Assembly (NCBI GenBank): GCA_949541125.1 | Contig: CATISV010000073.1 | Coordinates: forward strand, 1-34,459 | Length of the DNA stretch: 34,459 nucleotides | Source of the DNA: Flavobacterium sp. SCGC AAA160-P02 | GTDB lineage: Bacteria; Bacteroidota; Bacteroidia; Flavobacteriales; Flavobacteriaceae | Direction: 5' to 3' | Shown: positions 9,088-16,651 of the stretch, in pieces | How the letters are laid out: each line of letters begins with the position of its first letter | Position numbering within the stretch: the stretch's first letter is position 1 | Translations under genes and position numbers: made by a program | Notes under the pieces: model-generated | What the model was told of the DNA's origin: nothing | Database searches by the model: none | Seen by the model: the letters and a program-made list of their open reading frames with translations, nothing else

Positions 9088-10037
9088 TAATATTTTTCTA
9101 AATTATTATTTTCAGCATTTTTAACGGCCCTCATAAATACTTTAAAATTCTTCGTGTTTGAAGAATAAATAAATAAAAGTACAGTAAACAGAAGTTTATT
9201 AAGACCATAGATGAAATTATTATTTACTAAATACTGTTTCTCAAAAAGTGTTCTATTTCTAATGGTATAATAAACCCTAAATGGTGGTGCTTTTTTTATT
9301 TTACTAAAAATTGTCTCTTTTTTATCTTTAATTGCCCATGAAGTATCTATATCATCAACAATACTATCTAAAACTAAGTAAATCTTTTTATTACGTTTTG
9401 TTATTCTGTAAGTCCACTCATGATCGTCTGAGTACAAATAAAATTTTTCATTTGGATAGCCAATTTCTTTAAGTAACGATTTATGAAAAAAAAGTCCTCC
9501 ATATGGAGCACATGCTATTTCTCCATATAGTTTTTCTTTATTTTGTTTTTCTTTAGTATATATCCTTGAAATTTTTTCAAATAAATGAAACCCAGAAAAA
9601 CTATTCTTTTTACTTAAAACTAAATTTGGATTTTCCTTAAATACTGCTTCTCTGAACTGAACTCTATCTGGTCTGAAAGATAACAAAGCTGATACAGTTT
9701 TAGGTTTTTTATTCCAAAAATCTAGCAATAGACTTAAAGCGCGCGCTCTTGGTTTGTTGTCATCATCTAATAACCAAATGTATTCATTATTTAATTTATA
9801 CGCTTTTTCTAATCCTTGTTTATATGCTTTTGCAGATCCTACGTTTTGTTTGTTTGATATAACTTGTACTTTTTGAGTATCCTTTAAAAATTTCTTAATT
9901 TTCTCTTTGCTATTTTTCTCCGAATTATTGTCAACAATTATTATATCATTTACTCCTAAATTAAGACATGAAACTAAAACCTCTTTTAATAGGTAATATC
10001 TATCAGCATAAGTAACTATAATAACTGTAACTTGCAT
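9087..10037 (-). CDS. Family 2 glycosyltransferase
   Basis: A 316-aa GT2 enzyme. VTVIIVTYADRYYLLKEVL opens the GT-A domain, IIVDNNSEKN follows, and the metal-binding motif is an unusual triple Asp, WLLDDDNKP (near residue 95), as in galactofuranosyl- and rhamnosyltransferase-like GT2 groups. The acceptor-side motif is YSDDHEWTYRITKRN near residue 205. The tail has a hydrophobic stretch (LLFTVLLFIYSS) that could sit on the membrane. It is 19 bp downstream of the flippase gene and coupled by TAATG to the next GT4. The donor is unknown; a furanose donor is only a guess from the DDD motif. Confidence 0.87.
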   Translation of the reverse strand: MQVTVIIVTYADRYYLLKEVLVSCLNLGVNDIIIVDNNSEKNSKEKIKKFLKDTQKVQVISNKQNVGSAKAYKQGLEKAYKLNNEYIWLLDDDNKPRARALSLLLDFWNKKPKTVSALLSFRPDRVQFREAVFKENPNLVLSKKNSFSGFHLFEKISRIYTKEKQNKEKLYGEIACAPYGGLFFHKSLLKEIGYPNEKFYLYSDDHEWTYRITKRNKKIYLVLDSIVDDIDTSWAIKDKKETIFSKIKKAPPFRVYYTIRNRTLFEKQYLVNNNFIYGLNKLLFTVLLFIYSSNTKNFKVFMRAVKNAENNNLEKY

Positions 10038-10056
10038 TTTTTTCCAATTTAATTTT

Positions 10057-11334
10057 TTAAAATGGAACTGTTAAAATCCCTGTTCTCCTTTTTACAATAA
10101 TGACTCTTAAAATATTTTCACCTGCAATTGTTATACTTGTGGCAATAGCAGCTCCTATGATTCCATAAAGTTGAATAAAAACAAAATTTAATATAATACT
10201 TACTATTAAAAAGATTGCTGAAATATAACTGAATATTTTTTCATTCCCACTCATAATTAAAATAACACCTGAACAGCCAGTGGAAATATTAATAAATTGC
10301 CCGAAACACAATATTAATAAACAATAGTAAGCTTCAGTAAACGTCTTACCCCAAAACCCAAGGATATATTCTCCAAATAGGAGAAAGAACAAAGTTGCTA
10401 AAAGACCAATAATTATTAACCAAAAAGTGACTTGTCTAACCAAACTCTTAACTTCCTCTATTTTCTTATTTGCATATAAGGCTGCAATTTTGGGTGATAA
10501 AACAGAGTTTGTAATTTGTAGAAAGAAAGCAATAAATAAAACTAATCTTGTTGCTACAGTATAAAGTCCAACATTTTTAGAATCAGTCAACCAACCTAAC
10601 ATAATAATGTCTACGGAGGATAATAATAATGTTGTGGCAGAGACTAATAATAATGGTTTTGCCATTTTTAACATTGACTTATCTATTTCTCCAATCAAAA
10701 ATATTGGTTTGTATAGTTTCCTTACATATAATAAGGATATGACAAATGTCAATAATCTACTGATTGCATAAATTAATATTACGTTTAATAAATTAATTTT
10801 AAAGTTTAAAAAATTTATGGCTAACAGTCCGATAAAAACAAAAATTGAAGTTGAAAAATCTTTAATAAGTCTACTTTGCCAAACTTTGTTGAAGCCATTT
10901 ATAGTTGATGCAAATAATGAACTTATAGATTGAGGTATTAAAACTAAACTAGAAATAATCAACGGGGTTTTAAGTTGTTCGGATGAGAAAAAAACAGAAA
11001 TATAGTCTGCAAAGAAAAACAAAGTAAACGTTAAAAAAAGAGCTATAAATACATTAACAGTAAAAGCTGTAAAAATTGTTTGCCCAATTAAGTTGAATTC
11101 TTTCCTAGATTTATTTATAGATATTTTTTTTACTAAAACATGGTCCATACCAAACATAGTAAAAACTATAAGGATAGTTATAATTTGATTAATTAGATTG
11201 ACATCCCCTAAACCTGAAGCACCTAATTTTCTTCCTAAAAAAATACTTGTTAAAAGTCTGGCAGCAACACCCACTATTTGAACAACTATTGCTTTCGATG
11301 ATTTTAAAAAAACTTCTTTTGTATCCTTCTTCAA
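10057..11334 (-). CDS. Wzx-type polysaccharide flippase (MOP/PST family)
   Basis: A 425-aa inner-membrane protein with about twelve hydrophobic segments, expected to flip the undecaprenyl-linked repeat unit to the periplasmic face. The N-terminus has VVQIVGVAARLLTSIFLGRK followed by LGASGLGDVNLINQI, the RexLGxxGfGxy-like signature of the polysaccharide transport family. Later GLYTVATRLVLFIAF is the conserved mid-protein block. The only start that fits is TTG at 11334; no in-frame ATG exists until far inside the first helices. The gene is 25 bp downstream of rmlC and within the same minus-strand unit. Confidence 0.88.
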   Translation of the reverse strand: MKKDTKEVFLKSSKAIVVQIVGVAARLLTSIFLGRKLGASGLGDVNLINQIITILIVFTMFGMDHVLVKKISINKSRKEFNLIGQTIFTAFTVNVFIALFLTFTLFFFADYISVFFSSEQLKTPLIISSLVLIPQSISSLFASTINGFNKVWQSRLIKDFSTSIFVFIGLLAINFLNFKINLLNVILIYAISRLLTFVISLLYVRKLYKPIFLIGEIDKSMLKMAKPLLLVSATTLLLSSVDIIMLGWLTDSKNVGLYTVATRLVLFIAFFLQITNSVLSPKIAALYANKKIEEVKSLVRQVTFWLIIIGLLATLFFLLFGEYILGFWGKTFTEAYYCLLILCFGQFINISTGCSGVILIMSGNEKIFSYISAIFLIVSIILNFVFIQLYGIIGAAIATSITIAGENILRVIIVKRRTGILTVPF

Positions 11335-11359
11335 AATAGCGGTCTTACTTTATGAAATT

Positions 11360-11911
11360 TTAGGGTTGCAGGTTATATTCCTTAAAGGAAGATAAACTCT
11401 CATCTTTTTCTGAAAGTTGTATTTCATTTTCATCTAGCATCCAATCTATATGTAAATCAGGATCGTTATACATAACTCCATCTTCTGCTAATTTATTATA
11501 ATAATTATCACATTTATAGGAGAAGATTGTATCGTCCTCTAGTACAGCAAAACCATGTGCAAATCCTTTAGGAATAAATAATTGTAGCTTATTTTTCTCG
11601 GACAGTATAATCGAAAAATGTTTTCCAAAAGTTGAAGAATCTTTTCTCAAATCAACCGCCACATCCAGGACACTCCCTTTAATGACCCTAACAAGTTTTG
11701 ATTGCGCAAATTTTCCTGTTTGAAAATGTAAGCCCCTTAACACTCCTCTTTGTGACATAGATTGATTATCTTGTACAAATTGAGTCTTAACTCCTGTTAA
11801 TTCTTGAAATTTTTTCTGATGAAAGCTCTCAAAAAAATAGCCTCTCTTATCATCAAAAACTTTGGGTTTTATAATGAAACATCCATCAAGTGTTGTTGTT
11901 TTTATGTTCAT
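11360..11911 (-). CDS. rmlC: dTDP-4-dehydrorhamnose 3,5-epimerase
   Basis: A 183-aa cupin enzyme making dTDP-4-keto-L-rhamnose, the normal length for RmlC. Diagnostic motifs: GYFFESFHQKKF, FVQDNQSMSQRGVLRGLHFQ (catalytic His), GSVLDVAVDLRKDSSTFGKH and FIPKGFAHGFAVLED. The tyrosine-containing FSYKCDNYYN supplies the usual active-site Tyr. The ATG overlaps the rmlA stop codon by 1 bp (TAATG). Its product would be reduced by RmlD to dTDP-L-rhamnose, but no rmlD is present in this window. Also known as rfbC. Confidence 0.97.
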   Translation of the reverse strand: MNIKTTTLDGCFIIKPKVFDDKRGYFFESFHQKKFQELTGVKTQFVQDNQSMSQRGVLRGLHFQTGKFAQSKLVRVIKGSVLDVAVDLRKDSSTFGKHFSIILSEKNKLQLFIPKGFAHGFAVLEDDTIFSYKCDNYYNKLAEDGVMYNDPDLHIDWMLDENEIQLSEKDESLSSFKEYNLQP

Positions 11912-12765
11912 TAGATTTCCAATAATTTTTTACCATAACCACTTTTGAGCAATGGTTTTGCTAGATCGTGTAATTGCTCCTTTGTAATAAAACCACTACT
12001 GTAAGCAGCTACTTCTATAGCCCCAATTTTTAAGCCTTGTCTTTCTTCGATAACTTGAACAAATTGAGAGGCTTGGTGCAATGAGTGAAAGGTTCCTGTA
12101 TCCAACCAGGCTGTTCCTCTATCGAGAACTCTTACCCTTAATTTTCCCATTTCTAAATATGCTTTATTTACATCTGTTATTTCTAATTCACCTCGTGCAC
12201 TTGGTTTGATATTCTTAGCAACCTCTATCACTGAGTTGTCATAAAAATAAATTCCTGGTACTGCATAATTTGATTTAGGTTCTGAAGGTTTTTCTTCTAT
12301 AGAAATGGCTTTTTCATTCTCATCAAACTCGATAACTCCATAACGTTCAGGATCATGAACATGATAGGCATATATTATCCCTCCATCAGGATTACTATTA
12401 GCTCTTAGAAGTGATGATAAACCTCCTCCATAAAAAATATTATCTCCTAAAATCAAAGCAACCTTATCCCCTCCTAAGAAAGATTCTCCAATAATAAACG
12501 CTTCCGCCAATCCATTAGGGTGCTCTTGAATAGCATACTCAAAAGAACAACCAATTTGACTCCCATCTCCCAGAAGCTTTTTAAACAACGGAGTATCACT
12601 CGGAGTTGAAATGATTAAAATTTCATGTATTCCAGCTGAAATTAATGTAGAAATTGGGTAATAAATCATAGGCTTATCATAAACTGGCATTAATTGCTTG
12701 CTTATTGATAAAGTCATTGGATGTAATCTTGTCCCGGAGCCTCCCGCTAAAATGATTCCTTTCAT
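11911..12765 (-). CDS. rmlA: Glucose-1-phosphate thymidylyltransferase
   Basis: A 284-aa nucleotidyltransferase making dTDP-glucose from dTTP and glucose-1-phosphate, the first step of dTDP-sugar synthesis. The nucleotide-binding signature [20 protein letters not shown] is intact, as are [31 protein letters not shown] and the [10 protein letters not shown] block. Length is normal. The gene lies 83 bp downstream of rmlB; the 24-bp inverted repeat falls in that gap, so an mRNA hairpin may lie about 60 nt before the rmlA start. It is coupled to rmlC by a 1-bp overlap. Also known as rfbA. Confidence 0.97.
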   Translation of the reverse strand: MKGIILAGGSGTRLHPMTLSISKQLMPVYDKPMIYYPISTLISAGIHEILIISTPSDTPLFKKLLGDGSQIGCSFEYAIQEHPNGLAEAFIIGESFLGGDKVALILGDNIFYGGGLSSLLRANSNPDGGIIYAYHVHDPERYGVIEFDENEKAISIEEKPSEPKSNYAVPGIYFYDNSVIEVAKNIKPSARGELEITDVNKAYLEMGKLRVRVLDRGTAWLDTGTFHSLHQASQFVQVIEERQGLKIGAIEVAAYSSGFITKEQLHDLAKPLLKSGYGKKLLEI

Positions 12766-12823
12766 TTGATTTTATTTAATTTATGATGATATGAATAACT
12801 TTCAATACTTAAATAAGTCTTTG

Positions 12824-12905
12824 TTTGAATCAGGAATTTTAAAAACACTTAATTTTTGTATTTGTTTAAATACCATTCTATTGTTTTTAAAATTCCTGAT
12901 TCAAA
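12824..12905. repeat. Perfect 24-bp inverted repeat straddling the rmlB stop codon
   Basis: The arms at 12824-12847 and 12882-12905 are exact reverse complements, separated by 34 bp. The right arm is the part of rmlB that encodes FESGILKT; the loop holds the last ten codons and the stop; the left arm lies in the rmlB-rmlA gap and encodes the same peptide on the plus strand. In rmlB mRNA this would fold into a long AT-rich hairpin. There is no following T-run, so it is not a standard intrinsic terminator. Confidence 0.95.
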
Positions 12906-13859
12906 ATTTTCATTTGCCTGCCAAGCTAATTCATTTTCTAACTTACTGGCATCTATTGCATACCTATAGTCATGACCGGGCCGATCATTAACAAAGGAAA
13001 TCTGTTCTTTGTAAGAGATGTTTTTTGGATGGATTTGATCTAAAATTTCACATATTTTGTTTGCTATGTATAAATTGTTTCGCTCATTCTTTCCCCCTAT
13101 ATTATAAGTTTCTCCGTTTTTTCCGTTATTAAAGACTAGCTCAATGCCTTTACAATGATCTTCTACATACAACCAGTCTCTAATATTTTGTCCATCACCA
13201 TAAATGGGGATATTATCGCCACAAAGTGCTTTTCTAATAATGGTTGGAATTAATTTTTCATCGTGTTGTTTAGGGCCATAATTGTTTGAACAATTGGTCG
13301 TAACAACATTCAATCCATAGGTATGAAAATAACTTCTAACCATAAAATCTGATGATGCTTTTGATGCACTATAAGGACTGTTGGGCGCATACGGTGTTTT
13401 TTCTGTAAAAAGCCCTGTTTCTCCAAGTGTCCCATACACCTCATCGGTTGACACATGTAAAAATCGAGAATTTTCATGCGATGGTTTAATCGAATTTGGC
13501 TCAAGCATCCAGTGGGTTTTTGCTACATTTAACAAGGTAAAAGTTCCAAAAACATTGGTTTTAATAAAAGCATCTGGGTTTGTGATTGATTTATCCACAT
13601 GTGATTCTGCTGCAAAATGAATGACCCCATCAAAATTGTATTTTTCAAAAAGTGATGTTACCAGCTCTTCATCACAAATATCCCCCTTAACAAAAGAATA
13701 TCTTTCGTTATTCTGGCATTCTAATAAATTCTCTAGATTACCAGCATAGGTTAGTAAATCTAGGTTAACTATTTTGACATCTGAATTATTTTGCAAAAGA
13801 TTTATAATGAAATTAGAGCCAATAAATCCAGCACCTCCAGTGACTAAAATCCGTTTCAT
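12849..13859 (-). CDS. rmlB: dTDP-glucose 4,6-dehydratase
   Basis: A 336-aa extended short-chain dehydrogenase converting dTDP-glucose to dTDP-4-keto-6-deoxyglucose. The NAD-binding motif GGAGFIGSNFI is at residues 8-18, with HFAAESHVDKSI, the STDEVYG active-site block and the catalytic YSASK (YxxxK). NCSNNYGP and RDWLYVEDHCKGI are also typical. It abuts the Wzz-like gene upstream with no intergenic base (13859/13860). The C-terminal coding region takes part in the 24-bp inverted repeat; otherwise the protein looks intact. Also known as rfbB. Confidence 0.97.
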   Translation of the reverse strand: MKRILVTGGAGFIGSNFIINLLQNNSDVKIVNLDLLTYAGNLENLLECQNNERYSFVKGDICDEELVTSLFEKYNFDGVIHFAAESHVDKSITNPDAFIKTNVFGTFTLLNVAKTHWMLEPNSIKPSHENSRFLHVSTDEVYGTLGETGLFTEKTPYAPNSPYSASKASSDFMVRSYFHTYGLNVVTTNCSNNYGPKQHDEKLIPTIIRKALCGDNIPIYGDGQNIRDWLYVEDHCKGIELVFNNGKNGETYNIGGKNERNNLYIANKICEILDQIHPKNISYKEQISFVNDRPGHDYRYAIDASKLENELAWQANENFESGILKTIEWYLNKYKN

Positions 13860-14900
13860 TTATTCTTTTTTATAATTCGTCAAATATGTATTTAATTCCA
13901 ATAAAAGAATACAAAACAATGTCAACATAATTGAAATCCCTGCTAAAATAAATACATAATTCTTTTGAATTCCTTTTACTTCAGATCCAATGGATTGAAA
14001 TTTTGAAATGATATTAATAACATCGGATTTTTCAGCGATTTTTTCATATGTCTCATTTAAGTCATAAATAATTCTTCTATCAATTTCAAATAATTCATTT
14101 TCTTTTGCTGTTTCATTATTTCCTCCAAGGTCAATATTTGTCCCATTTGAACTATTTTTAGCCCCTTCTATTAGTGCCCTCATATAAACACTGCGCAATG
14201 AGTCTACTTCATTAAAACTAACTCTTAAGATTGAATCCCTTGTAGAAAGATTTTCTTTTGTCAATATTTTTATTCTTTCGAAATAGTGGTTTTTTTCTAC
14301 AGATTCAATAATCGCATCTTCTAAATCACTAAAAACATCACTTTGAGTTGCCTCTACCTCAATGTTGTGATTTAAATAGTCGAAATCAGTAAAGCTATTT
14401 TCAAATTCTTGAAAATCATAACTTTTTACCGTTAAGGTATCCGCATCTAATATAAATTCGTCATAAGCATTTATAATGTCATTTTTATTGATTATCGGTG
14501 TAATATTAAACTTTTTTAAAGAAGATGCTTTTGTAGTATCTATATTGAAAGTTAATGCTAATTGATCAAGCTTTTCTTGTTTTATAAGATTGTTATAATA
14601 AGCAATGTTCTTATAAAGTTGTTGTGTACTTTCAAAATTAGGTTGAACTATTAAATTGGATGCATATTTATTTTCTTTATAATTTTCCATAATGACTCCT
14701 ATAGATCCACCAATTAAAGCTGCTATTATAAACTTTTTTAAATGAACTCTTAAGAAAATTAAAATTAGAATGAATCTATGAAAAATTCCTATACATACAG
14801 TTCCAATAAAATTGAAGAATTTTTTAAATCCTTTCCCAATAATTACAAATAAAGATCCTAAGTCTACTTCTTCTTCGTTGTTATTTTGATTTCTTGACAT
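13860..14900 (-). CDS. Wzz-like polysaccharide chain-length/co-polymerase protein
   Basis: A 346-aa inner-membrane protein. A charged N-terminus (NNNEEEVDLG) leads to an amphipathic stretch and a transmembrane segment around residues 55-75 (KKFIIAALIGGSIGVIM). A large periplasmic, largely helical domain of about 230 residues follows, then a second transmembrane segment near the C-terminus (YVFILAGISIMLTLFCILLL). This two-helix, large-loop topology is that of polysaccharide co-polymerases controlling O-antigen or capsule length. No kinase domain is attached. It directly precedes rmlB without a gap and heads the polysaccharide transcription unit. The identification rests on topology and context more than on a signature motif. 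Confidence 0.75.
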   Translation of the reverse strand: MSRNQNNNEEEVDLGSLFVIIGKGFKKFFNFIGTVCIGIFHRFILILIFLRVHLKKFIIAALIGGSIGVIMENYKENKYASNLIVQPNFESTQQLYKNIAYYNNLIKQEKLDQLALTFNIDTTKASSLKKFNITPIINKNDIINAYDEFILDADTLTVKSYDFQEFENSFTDFDYLNHNIEVEATQSDVFSDLEDAIIESVEKNHYFERIKILTKENLSTRDSILRVSFNEVDSLRSVYMRALIEGAKNSSNGTNIDLGGNNETAKENELFEIDRRIIYDLNETYEKIAEKSDVINIISKFQSIGSEVKGIQKNYVFILAGISIMLTLFCILLLELNTYLTNYKKE

Positions 14901-14933
14901 GATATAAGTTTTATTAAAAAATATTTTTATTTG

Positions 14934-16613
14934 TTAAAAAATTTGCTCTAGTATTTTGCGTGTGATCGCATACGTTGGGGTCACTCCAGACATACCTAGT
15001 CCACCTGACGCCAGGGTAGCTCCTGTTTCTAATGGATTATCAGAAGCATAATAAGCATAACGCACTTTAACATCTTCTGAGATATTACCACGTATTTTAG
15101 AGGCTGATTGAATTGCTTTTTGATAATGAGCTCCTTCCATTTCTAGACCAATGACATTCCATGTGGAATCATGAAAGAATTTTAAAAGGTCCTTATTTTG
15201 TAAAGAAGTTCCTAAAACTGAGACCATTGTTCCATCAAAAGATGTGACTCCAAAACCTTGAAGATCTTCTTTAGATAATTCATTAATAAAAGGGTAATTA
15301 TCTGCTGTACCTTCAAAAATATGAGCAGAAGGAATCATGATATCACCTTTTCCACCCTCTAAAATTCCTGCTTTCCCCATTATTGATATGGAGGTAACAT
15401 TTAAATGAATGGTCTGTTCATTTTCATTATAGGGTTTCAATAATTCATCCATGGTCTCATAGGCTTGCTCACCGAAAGCATAATCCATTACTATAATTAC
15501 AGGTTCTTCTCCTTTAGAATTTACTTTCTTAAATTGAGTTTTATCTAGATCTAGCTTCTGAGTATCAATAATTTGAACATTGATATTGGTTCCTGATGTG
15601 TCTTTTATGAAGGTTAGCCCATTTTTTGAGGCATATTCTTTAACTTTTTTCTGGAGCGGCTTACTATCTTCATTACTTAACAACTCATACAAGTCGAATC
15701 CTTCTTTTCCTTTTGCAACGACAGGCAAAGCACTTGTCGCATATATCGTGTTTAAAACACCATGCATATTAGCGCTAATAATATGTATCGGTCTTTGTAA
15801 AAGACCTTTTTGTTTTAGCTCTTTTTTTATATTGTTAGCCCATATTTCTCCATAAATATGATGACCAATACTGTCTCTTAGTACAGAACTAAAATTTATA
15901 GTTCTCTTGTTTTGATGACAGGTTTCATTGATCGCTAGTTTTCCCAACCAATAGATAATCTGAAAGAAACGATCTGGATTTTCAGATGAAGAAAACGCAG
16001 TATATGCTGAGACAACTTCTTCGTAGGTTCTCCCTAATATATTTGCCAAGTGAACATTGATAATTTCTCGTTGTTTATCGGAAAGAGTTTTCTGATGAAG
16101 AACAACATCTTCTAGGTTTGTCCACTCTCTAGTAACACTTTCATCTAAATTTAATAATACTCGCTCTTTAATTTTATGAGACTCTATAAATAGAAAAGTG
16201 AGATGAGTTAAAATATCATAGATTTCAGATCTTCCTCTAGTAATTTCTATATTCATTTGATCTTTGTCTATTCGATAACAATTTCTTCTTCTCTTTAGAG
16301 GAATAATTACTTTAAAATGAGATTTATCATAGCCTTCATCTGCAGTTAAATTGATAAATTGACATTCTTCAATTCCTTCCGGTAAGCGCTCTATTACATA
16401 TTTTAACCCATTTAATTCCACCCGCTCTTCTGCAATAGAGCCGTAAATTTCAGGTCTAAGTAGTAATAGTGATTTCCTCAAGGTTTCTCCAGAGACTCCC
16501 ATTGGCTTGTAAAAACCCCTGCTAAACAAATGGCGCATAGAAATGTATAACCTTTCTATCGCATTCGTAGATTCTTGTGCTCTTGTTCTTTCCCGATGTT
16601 TTGTTTGCAACAT
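14934..16613 (-). CDS. Uncharacterised 559-aa protein with nucleosidase/phosphorylase-like C-terminal half
   Basis: I do not recognise a characterised function; from memory, a Bacteroidota family labelled DUF6909 fits it. The first ~250 residues are mostly helical and soluble (FSRGFYKPMGVSGETLR, HLANILGRTYEEV). The second half looks like an alpha/beta domain: PIHIISANMHGVLN, VIIVMDYAFGEQAYETMDEL, GDIMIPSAHIFEGTADNYP, and GLEMEGAHYQKAI, which resembles the conserved MEG(A) motif of purine nucleoside phosphorylases and MTA/SAH nucleosidases. There is no signal peptide or membrane segment, so it is probably cytosolic. A TATCTTTG -7 box lies 15 bp upstream of the ATG, so it is probably its own unit, possibly leading into the Wzz gene 33 bp downstream. 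Substrate is unknown. Confidence 0.8.
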   Translation of the reverse strand: MLQTKHRERTRAQESTNAIERLYISMRHLFSRGFYKPMGVSGETLRKSLLLLRPEIYGSIAEERVELNGLKYVIERLPEGIEECQFINLTADEGYDKSHFKVIIPLKRRRNCYRIDKDQMNIEITRGRSEIYDILTHLTFLFIESHKIKERVLLNLDESVTREWTNLEDVVLHQKTLSDKQREIINVHLANILGRTYEEVVSAYTAFSSSENPDRFFQIIYWLGKLAINETCHQNKRTINFSSVLRDSIGHHIYGEIWANNIKKELKQKGLLQRPIHIISANMHGVLNTIYATSALPVVAKGKEGFDLYELLSNEDSKPLQKKVKEYASKNGLTFIKDTSGTNINVQIIDTQKLDLDKTQFKKVNSKGEEPVIIVMDYAFGEQAYETMDELLKPYNENEQTIHLNVTSISIMGKAGILEGGKGDIMIPSAHIFEGTADNYPFINELSKEDLQGFGVTSFDGTMVSVLGTSLQNKDLLKFFHDSTWNVIGLEMEGAHYQKAIQSASKIRGNISEDVKVRYAYYASDNPLETGATLASGGLGMSGVTPTYAITRKILEQIF

Positions 16614-16627
16614 AGTATTTTAGGCCT

Positions 16628-16635
16628 CAAAGATA
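16628..16635 (-). promoter_or_regulatory. Probable -7 element upstream of the nucleosidase-like gene
   Basis: TATCTTTG on the minus strand matches TAnnTTTG exactly, 14 bp before the ATG at 16613. No TTG was found at the -33 position. Confidence 0.4.
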
Positions 16636-16651
16636 AGAAATTAGAAAAAGG

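Noticed and set aside
12791-12991. Plus-strand 66-aa ORF in the track, sharing the peptide FESGILKT with RmlB
   Set aside because: It is a by-product of the 24-bp inverted repeat and the antisense of rmlB; the rest has no protein-like features.
13310-13620. Small ORFs on both strands inside rmlB (13310-13504, 13381-13620)
   Set aside because: Out-of-frame shadows of an intact, well-recognised gene.
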